Below are positions 57,201-64,000 of a stretch of DNA of 64,000 nucleotides, piece after piece. The stretch is taken from positions 1 through 64,000 of the forward strand of contig CANTAL010000753.1 of NCBI GenBank assembly GCA_947650365.1. Direction: 5' to 3'. The notes beneath the pieces were generated by a model, which worked only from the letters and a program-made list of their open reading frames with translations, did no database searches and was not told the DNA's origin. The translations under genes were made by a program, and so were the position numbers. The DNA is from Chamaelirium japonicum (taxonomy: Eukaryota > Streptophyta > Magnoliopsida > Liliales > Melanthiaceae). Position 1 is the stretch's first letter; each line of letters starts with the position of its first letter.

Positions 57201-60200
57201 CTATACTCGTTGATTCTCCTATGGTAAGAAACTGGATGCAATCCCCATGATAGCTCACAGTAAAAATACTAACACGGTGGTCGATGACGATGCCATTAAT
57301 ATGGATGATGACGATGACATTGAGGGTATGATACATGATTTGTAAGGTGAAACAAGCATGAAAACGCCATCAAGTGTTCAACCCAATACTGAAGTAGACA
57401 AGTTCTACAGATTGCTTAAGGATGCCGAGCAACCTCTATACCTGCGGTGTGAGAAATTTTTAAAACTCTCTTTTATTATAAAGTTTATTTATTTGAAGTG
57501 CATCAATGACTGTAGTAATAGATCATTTAATATATTGCTAGAGTTGTTGAAAGAGGTTTTTTCCATGGTCGAGACATTACCGAAAACATTCTACGAGGCA
57601 AAGAAGATAATAAAAGATCTCGAACTTGATCATGACAAAATAGATGCATACATGAACGATTATATGTTGTACTGGAAGAAGCACGAACATACGCGGTTAT
57701 GCCACATTTACGGAGCACCGAGATATAAAGAGGCGGATGCCGAGTCTAGTACCAATCGAAGGAAGAAAAATATATATACAAAGGTTCTCTTATACTTCCC
57801 GCTTAGGGACATACTTCAAAGGTTGTTTATATCACCGAAGACTGCAGAGCATATGAGATGGTACGTATAAAATATATAAATAACAGGGTTATAAGACATT
57901 TGACCGACTCTCTAACGTGGAAAGATTTTGATCAGACCTATCATAAATTCATATATAAAGTTTGCAACATCAATTTAGGGCTTACTAGTGATGGCTTCAA
58001 CCCCTTTGGAAATATAGGTATGTCATACAGTATTTGGTTAGCTGTTCTAATTCCATATAATTTCCCTCTCTGGATGTACTTGAAGAAACCATACACAATG
58101 CTCTCCTTGCTCATTCCCGGACCCATATCACCTGATAATGATATTGATGTTTACTTGCAGTCATTGATTAAGGAGTTAGTTGAACAAGTTATGGGTGATT
58201 GGGGCTGATACGTATGATGTCTGTTTGAATAAAATATTTCGGATGCATGTGGCACTTCTATGGATCATCAACGATTTTTCTGCATATGCCAACTTATCAT
58301 TATGGAGTACTAAAGAAAAATTGGCGTGCCCTACATACAATAAGGAGACACATTCATTGCAGTTAAATAACAGAGGTAAATTCTATTATATGGGCCATCG
58401 AATGTTTCGTCTTGATGATTATAGGTGGAGGTAGAGCAAAAGAGCGTTCAATGTCAAGAAGAAACTTGCTAAAGCTCAGGAGTAGCTTTTAGGGGTAAAA
58501 GTCTTGTATGAATTGGATAAGCTCGATATAGGGACACTTGGAAAAGGTAGAAAGAAGAGAACGCACAAAGACTTTGCGCGTGAGCATAACTAGAAGAAGA
58601 GTATTTTTTTTAAACTATCGTTCTAGAGCCGCTTACTCTTGCGACATAACTTGGATATCATGCATATCGAGAAAAATATGTGTGACAATATTATAAGAGT
58701 TGGGTATCGGATGAAGGATAATCTTAAATCTTGTCTCGATCTTAAGGAGTTGGGTATCAGAAAATCACTTCATCTTAAAGAGATTAGGGATAAATATATG
58801 TTACTAGTTGTATGCTACATCATAAGCTCATAGTAGAAGAGAGTCATATGTGTATTCCTACATTCTTTAAAATTGTCAAACAGTTACTGTTCGAATATCA
58901 CACGATGCATGCAAGAGAATGGTCAGAAGTTGTCTAGATTAAAGAGCCACGATTGTTATGTTCTTATGCACGATTGTTATCCCTTGCTATATGCAGGAAT
59001 TTAGCCGAGCAGGTGTCCAATCTGTTAATTGAGCTCGGCACGTTTTTTAGGTAGTTGTGATCAAAGGTACTTAGAGTGGACCAACTTGATCAAATGGAGG
59101 GTGATATTGCAATCACATTGTACAAACTAGAGATGATATTTTCACCTTTCTTCTTTGATGTTATAGTGCATTTGACCGTTTACTTGGCAAAAGAGGCCAA
59201 ACTCGGCTGTCCAGATTATTGCTGCTGGATATATTTTATCAAGAGGTAAATGTCTCATTCTTTATTTATTTTTTATCTTAAATATTGATATATTTATTCA
59301 TTAATTTTCTTCTCAAATTAGGTACTTATGAATAGTAAAATCATATGTTCATAATAAGAGTTGTCCATAGGGATCAATTGCTGAATGATATCTGACAAAA
59401 GAATATCTAACGTTCTGCTCAAGATATCTGTATAGTATATATACAAGATTCAGCCAACTTGAGCGGAACTATTACGGTGGTATAGTTAACTTCGATGAGG
59501 GTCTGTCTATATTTGTCAAAATGGTAAACCTCTAAGAAGAGGTTGCAATACTCATCGATTATCTGTATATGAGCTTCAACATGCACATATGTAGATATTG
59601 CACTAGTGTAATAAAGTGTGGCTATTAATTGAGTAAGCATTTTACGATCATGCACATATTCTTTCAGTCATATGATTAAAGGCACAAGAGTTGCAAAATA
59701 ATTACTGAACAATAATTATATATTCATATTTTTGATGTCATGTGATTATTGGCACAAGGGTTGCACGATAACCATGATCCGCTAATGAATCAGGATCTCT
59801 TACGCTTATCTAATGGCCCTTTGCAAGATGCAATATCATTTGATGGTTATATAGTGAACGATTTTAGATTTCAAATAAAAGATAATAAAAAATCATGAAG
59901 AATGCAAAATAGTGAGGTTATCGTCAATGGTGGCAAGATGAATTAATAAATATCGACTTCTACGATGTCTTCAACGACATTCTCGAGATTCGACAACTTG
60001 ATAAAAATCAAATCGTATTGTTCAAATAAGATTAATATGATGTTAATAATCACGGTATGGGTTTTAATATCGATAAATATATATGGTTTTATCAGCGTCA
60101 ACACCGCTAAGAAATTAAATACCTAATATCAATATCCATTCATCATTGCCTCTCAAACGGAGCAAATATTTTTCGCACTAGATAACATCGCTCCAAGTTA

Positions 60201-63200
60201 GCATATTATAGTCAGGTCACCACTTAGAGATTATTACAACAAGAGAGATACAGATACAGGGGCCATCGAGGATGATTTAGATACGTACCAGAATAATAAG
60301 ATAATCATTGTAGATGCAATACACGATGAAATTGAAGAGATCAACAATATAAACTGGACTTCGAATGATAGTACAATCATTCTCGATGCAACCCACGGTA
60401 AAAATCAAATGATAAAAGACGATTGAGGAAGGCGATGAGAGTGACAGAGATAATATATAAAATGACTATTTTACTGTGCTCAGAGCACCCACGCACGACC
60501 ACGTCCTCTATACAGGCTTGAGGGTGAAAGAGAAGCTCGTAGGGTACTGGAGCGCGCGTCAACTTGAGGAGTTCATGGGTCGGTTCAATAGTGGCTTATG
60601 ATTAGGTACTAACTAATATTGATAATATTAATATGAATTATGTATCATACTAAATTAATATGCATTATTCATCTAAAATGATCTGATCGAATCTAAACCA
60701 AGTTCAAAATCCAGCAACAAAAACCAAAATACTAAAAGTAAATATAAAATATAAAAAAATATATAAGCCTGAATTATCGGATACAATTCGATTCGATAAC
60801 GATCTGATCGAATCCAAACCAAGTTTAAAATCCAAAAAATAAAAATTTATGATTTTCAAACACTTAGATTCCAAATTAGTCAATCGGAAGGCAAAATCTT
60901 AAAATATCTACTAAATACTTGTTCGTAAGTCTGAAATATAAAAAACCATACAAGTACGAATTATCGGATACGATCCGATAACGATCCGATCGAATCCAAA
61001 CCAAGTTCAAAATCCAAAAAAAAAAAACCAAAATACAAAAGTTAAATCTTATATACAAAAAAAAACATACAAGTCCAAATTATTGGATGCACGCGATCTG
61101 ATTCAATAATAATCTGAATGAAAATTAGATTAAAACTTAAAAAATTTTAACACTTAGACTCGAAATTGGTCGATCGAAGTGTCAAATCTTAAAATAGCTA
61201 CTAAAAACTCTTGAAAACTGCTACGGGTATTTTCTTTGGGACCAAATTAATTTGTCAAAACTGACGACACACAAATGTGAGTTTAACACTTCAACTCGAA
61301 AATTATCTATAAGAGGGATCATCATAAAATAGCTACTAAAAGTTCTAAAACCAGGCATGGGCATATCGTTTGGTGCCAAATTAACTTGTCAAAACTGATG
61401 GGACACAAATCGAAATACATGTTTGAAAATTATCGTACAACTTAAGATTTTTCAACATTTAGATTCAGAATTTGTCAATCTAAAAGCGAAATCATAAAAT
61501 AGATACGAAAAGTCTTGAAAACTGGTACGGGCACCTTGTTCAAGGCTAAATTAACTTGTCAAAATTGACGACATACAAATCTAAGTACAAATTTGAATAT
61601 TAAAGGAAAACGTAAGATTTTTTACAATTAAGCTCGAAATTTGTCCATCAAAAGGTGAAATCGTAAAATAGTTACTAAATGTCCTGAAAATAGGTACGAC
61701 CACGTCGCTAAGAGATAAATTAACTTTTCAAAACTAACGACACACAAATTGTAGTACAAGTTTAAAAATTAAAGTAGAATTTAAAATTTTTGAACATGTA
61801 GATTTGGAATTTGTCCATCAAAAGACAAAATCATAAAATAGCTACAAAAAGTCATGAAAATCAATACAGGAATCTCACTTGGTACCAAAGTAGCTTGTTA
61901 AAATTGACGTTACACTAGAAAACCGACGACACAGATGTCAAAACTATTATTATCGATTAATTAATTTAATATTTTTAATATCTTTTTATAATAATTATAG
62001 ATGTCAAAATCATTTTTATAACAAATATATTTTGTTAATTGCTAGAGGTACAACGTTAGGGGATGAGCAGCACCAATGTGTGTGCCGGGACGGCGACGTA
62101 AGGGGTTGAGGGCACGTAGCTAGGGCACTTTTTGGTTGTGTAAAAATATTTTTGTAATGAATTTAAAAAAATATTAATATTGTGATATATGTTATTGTAT
62201 TATAATTATTTATGATTGTGTTGTATTTTTTAGATATTGTATTTGTGTATTGTGGTAATATAATGTGTATAAAATGACAGAGAATTAAATAACCAGATTT
62301 TAGCATATTATTTAAAATAATTAAAGTTTTTTTACCGACAGGCTTTATATAATTCGTCGGTAAAGTTAAATTTATTAAATAGTAAATAAATAACTATTAC
62401 CGACGGTATAAAATAGCCGTCGGTAATAATAATATATTTACCGACAGTATACTTATATCGGTGTATGTATGTATGTATGTTATACCGTCATGTATTTGTT
62501 TTACTGTCGATAATAATATTATCTACACCGACGGTAACTTAATTATGGACCGTCGGTAATATTATTTATTAATTTTTTTAATTAATCATATATTACCGAC
62601 AGATGATAAAGTTTTTCGATGCCATATTTACTGTCGATAATTGATTATTACCGGTGGATAATGTTCGTCAATAATAAAAGATTTTTTTGTAATGAATTAA
62701 ATGTGAAGATCTTCATATGCTTAGCTACTACAGACAAGATCCTGACTAAGCAAAACCTTCTGAAGCGGAACTTCCAAGGCTTACATGACATCAATTGTGA
62801 TTTGTGTTGGAGTTCAACAGGAATCAACAAATCGGTCACCTTCTTCTAGACTGCCAATTTACTAGACAGAGATGGGAAACCTTTAAATTGAAGTTGGGGT
62901 TAACCGGTCACCCAAAGACTCTGCTTCTGCTTTGGACCTATTGGAGGAAGACTAAAGTTTCACCTGACAGAAGGAAATTATGGAGTATGGTTTCCATCGT
63001 AATCTGCTAGGTAATCTGGAGAGAGAGAGAGAGAGAAGCACTCGCATCTTTCAAATCCTTAAAGAGTTACTGAAATTATGGACGTCACAATCCCGAGACC
63101 ATTGCATAATTAACCCAATCATCAACTTGTAATTGTTTTGTTGGTTTTCATGTACATATTTTAATTTAATATGGTTGGGGGTACATATACCAAACCCTCA

Positions 63201-63454
63201 ACCCATCCTGAGGCTATTGCTAATGGTGTTCCACTCAAAAATATATATTTTCAAACAAATTTTCTTTCTATTCTATTACTCTTTTTTTCTTATGTAGCTT
63301 TGGAAGTGGATGTAAAAATCTTTGTGGGGTTTTCTATTTTTTTTTTGCAATTAGTGGGCTTTCTTTTGGGCATGAAGAATATTTATACTACCTTCCAAGG
63401 TGAGTATATAATTTTATTTTTCTACACTTTTGGGTCTTCTTCTTCTTCTTCTTC

Positions 63455-63523
<69 letters not shown>

Positions 63524-63913
63524 ACAAGATAAGGTTAGAGTACATATGGAATTTAAATATTCCTTCCTTCCTTATACTTATTAATCTTCTAGAGAAGGGA
63601 TGATCTATTTCCATCATATTGATGATACCCACCATCCATGTCAAGTCAAGTGTGATGGGCATGCAAGAGATCGATCGAGAGTAAACTTACTTGGGAGATC
63701 CCATGGGTCATACTTGTAGATATCTATCTGTTTGATGATATCTATGGAGATGGGCTTCTTCTCGACCTTGCGGCGGAGATAGAAGCCGACGAGCTCTTCG
63801 TCGGTGGGATGGAATCGGAACCCCGGGAGCGCCACCTCCTCCTCCTCCACTGCTTCTTCATGCTCTCCTCCAGTACTGCTCTTCTTCAGATCGCCCTTCC
63901 TCTCCTCCATCAA
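48982..63913 (-). CDS. NAC042-like: NAC transcription factor, JUB1/ANAC042-like
   Basis: Three exons on the minus strand: 63913-63691, 49729-49425 and 49323-48982 (870 nt, 289 aa), joined by GT-AG introns of 13,961 and 101 bp with consistent phases. Residues about 28-176 form the NAC DNA-binding and dimerisation domain: [99 protein letters not shown] and, at the exon 3 start, [11 protein letters not shown]. Exon 1 begins MMEERKG with an acidic run. The C-terminal 100 residues are the variable activation region and contain NWDELGRI, recalling ANAC042. Nuclear; family members bind CGTG-core promoters, and JUB1-type members act in longevity and stress control. The first intron sits at the usual NAC position but is exceptionally long. 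Subfamily is from recalled similarity, without a tree. Confidence 0.92.
49936..50761 (+). mobile_element. LINE, left part, interrupted by CACTA
   Basis: Decayed LINE ORF2 with [16 protein letters not shown] (RT motif A, about 49949-49995) and HFADDII (catalytic box, about 50099-50120) is followed by [18 protein letters not shown] and [12 protein letters not shown]. The distance between motif A and FADD is too short, so part of RT is deleted. It continues to a [12 protein letters not shown] zf-RVT-type start near 50670 and stops at the CACTA insertion. Confidence 0.75.
51218..51268. repeat. GA microsatellite
   Basis: (GA)n of about 50 bp lies near the left end of the CACTA element. Confidence 0.9.
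51795..53290. repeat. Interstitial telomere-like repeats within CACTA
   Basis: Blocks of degenerate TTAGGG/TTTAGGG units and their complement AACCCTAA fill 51795-52030, 52195-52470, 52710-52765 and 53090-53290. The orientation switches from TTAGGG to CCCTAA within each block, for example near 51910 and 52320, giving hairpin potential. Spacers carry a second recurring motif, TCAATT(T)ACTATTTCCAATGTA. Confidence 0.8.
53516..57060 (+). pseudogene. TNP2 transposase remnant, copy A
   Basis: Broken CACTA transposase gene. In order: the transposase-associated domain ([22 protein letters not shown]; 53516-53770), TNP2 core fragments ([17 protein letters not shown]; 53818-54660), a DUF4218-like block ([20 protein letters not shown] and [19 protein letters not shown]; 55088-55560) and a DUF4216-like block ([14 protein letters not shown] and [13 protein letters not shown]; 56570-56770). 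A segment of about 230 bp present in copy B is missing after HGENASM. Numerous stops and frameshifts. It joins copy B near 57060. Confidence 0.85.
57061..60602 (+). pseudogene. TNP2 transposase remnant, copy B
   Basis: Tandem copy of 53516-57060, offset about 3.48 kb. It starts inside the transposase-associated domain ([20 protein letters not shown]). It retains the segment lost from copy A (57240-57520, with a run of Asp codons and [17 protein letters not shown]), then [34 protein letters not shown] and [20 protein letters not shown] with [12 protein letters not shown] (about 58230-58370). [19 protein letters not shown]-like sequence follows at 58635-58690, then decayed DUF4218 and DUF4216 parts. 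It ends with a [12 protein letters not shown]-type tail. Not functional. Confidence 0.85.
61140..61930. repeat. 170-bp degenerate tandem repeats in CACTA 3' region
   Basis: AAAATAG(C/A/T)TAC recurs at 61191, 61326, 61496, 61665 and 61835, spaced 135, 170, 169 and 170 bp. Each unit also holds AATTAACTTGTCAAAACTGACGACACACAAAT-like sequence. Before it, 60670-61030 carries three copies of GATCTGATCGAATCCAAACC with AAGTTCAAAATCC. Confidence 0.75.
62695..63240 (+). mobile_element. LINE, right part, after CACTA
   Basis: zf-RVT-type sequence resumes as [20 protein letters not shown] (about 62698-62760), then [11 protein letters not shown] (Cys pair, about 62790), [20 protein letters not shown] and [15 protein letters not shown], matching the order in the LINE at 8041-9566. 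The 3' end near 63240 is approximate; no clean poly(A) tail remains. Confidence 0.72.
63437..63521. repeat. CTT/CT microsatellite
   Basis: (CTT)n passes into about 32 CT units in NAC intron 1, roughly 170 bp from exon 1 (GA on the transcribed strand). Confidence 0.9.
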
Positions 63914-63932
63914 TCACTCTTTGGTTTGAACT

Positions 63933-63950
63933 CTATGATGGGTTGTTCAT
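63933..63950 (-). promoter_or_regulatory. Short upstream ORF in the NAC leader
   Basis: On the minus strand ATGAACAACCCATCATAG encodes MNNPS and a stop, 19 nt before the first NAC ATG. It lies close to the predicted transcription start, so whether it is in the mRNA is uncertain. Confidence 0.35.
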
Positions 63951-63984
63951 GAAAGGAGGAGAGGGTTTGTGGAGCTCAGGAGGG

Positions 63985-63992
63985 TTTATATA
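63985..63992 (-). promoter_or_regulatory. TATA box of the NAC gene
   Basis: TATATAAA on the minus strand, about 72 bp upstream of the first ATG, predicts a start near 63955 and a 5' leader of about 40 nt. The rest of the promoter is beyond the window. Confidence 0.6.
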
Positions 63993-64000
63993 TGATGAGC

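Larger units (their letters stand above)
50762..62694 (+). mobile_element. CACTA (En/Spm) transposon, 11.9 kb
   Basis: The left end CACCACAAAAGAAA and the right end, reading CATTACAAAAAAAT on the complement, are decayed versions of the plant CACTA terminus CACTACAAGAAAA. The flanks AAT (50759-50761) and AAT (62695-62697) are the 3-bp target duplication of CACTA elements. Subterminal arrays of TACCGACGG/CCGTCGGTA-like motifs lie at 50780-51160 and 62330-62680, as expected for transposase-binding regions. The interior holds two tandem TNP2 transposase remnants (plus strand), telomere-like repeats and a 170-bp degenerate satellite. It is inserted in a LINE inside the NAC intron. Confidence 0.88.
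49730..63690 (-). other. NAC intron 1 (13.96 kb)
   Basis: The donor is GTAAGT after codons DPWDLP and the acceptor TTTCAG lies before VSTVGEKEW. Nearly all of the intron is a LINE interrupted by a CACTA element, plus a CT microsatellite near the donor side. NAC genes normally have a short intron here. Confidence 0.9.

Overview
The window is nuclear DNA from a flowering plant with a transposon-rich genome. The evidence is the set of plant-type mobile elements (Cassandra TRIM with 5S-derived LTRs, Copia and Gypsy-type LTRs, L1-type LINEs, CACTA, MULE, hAT MITEs, Helitrons), TTTAGGG-like telomeric repeats, and two spliced genes of plant families. I cannot assign the species or decide between monocot and dicot from the sequence alone.

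Only two protein-coding genes are supported, and they are convergent. The first is a SWAP70-like PH-domain/coiled-coil gene on the + strand. It has ten exons (coding 21922-42629, about 509 aa) with several introns of 2-7 kb. The second is a NAC transcription factor on the - strand, closest in my recollection to the JUNGBRUNNEN1/ANAC042 type. It has three exons (63691-63913, 49425-49729 and 48982-49323, 289 aa), and its first intron is about 14 kb. A tRNA-Glu(UUC) gene lies between their 3' ends (43438-43510, - strand).

Layout: 1-14.0 kb is a nest of retroelements. It holds a SINE-like unit, a broken LINE on the - strand, an internally deleted Copia element, several TRIMs, a second LINE 3' end, a Cassandra multimer with three direct LTRs and one inverted LTR inside another TRIM, and a solo LTR at 12.9 kb. 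14.0-16.3 kb is a 2.26 kb GC-rich Gypsy-like solo LTR carrying a 70-bp tandem array. 17.0-21.6 kb holds a foldback sequence, a CT microsatellite and a head-to-tail array of short Helitrons that ends about 345 bp upstream of the SWAP70 start codon. 21.9-42.6 kb is the SWAP70 gene; its introns carry an rDNA (18S 3' end plus ITS1) fragment between direct repeats, hAT-type MITEs, TIR elements and a LINE fragment. 42.6-49.0 kb is the intergenic part with the tRNA, a hAT MITE, a 1.45 kb MULE-type hairpin element and a tRNA-like SINE. 49.0-63.9 kb is the NAC gene. Its first intron holds a LINE that is interrupted by an 11.9 kb CACTA transposon, which itself contains two tandem decayed copies of a TNP2 transposase gene.

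Exon coordinates were derived by reading conserved protein sequence across GT-AG junctions and checking phase. In both genes the total coding length is a multiple of three with no internal stop. Transposon boundaries rest on target-site duplications and terminal repeats read by eye; they were not checked by alignment software.
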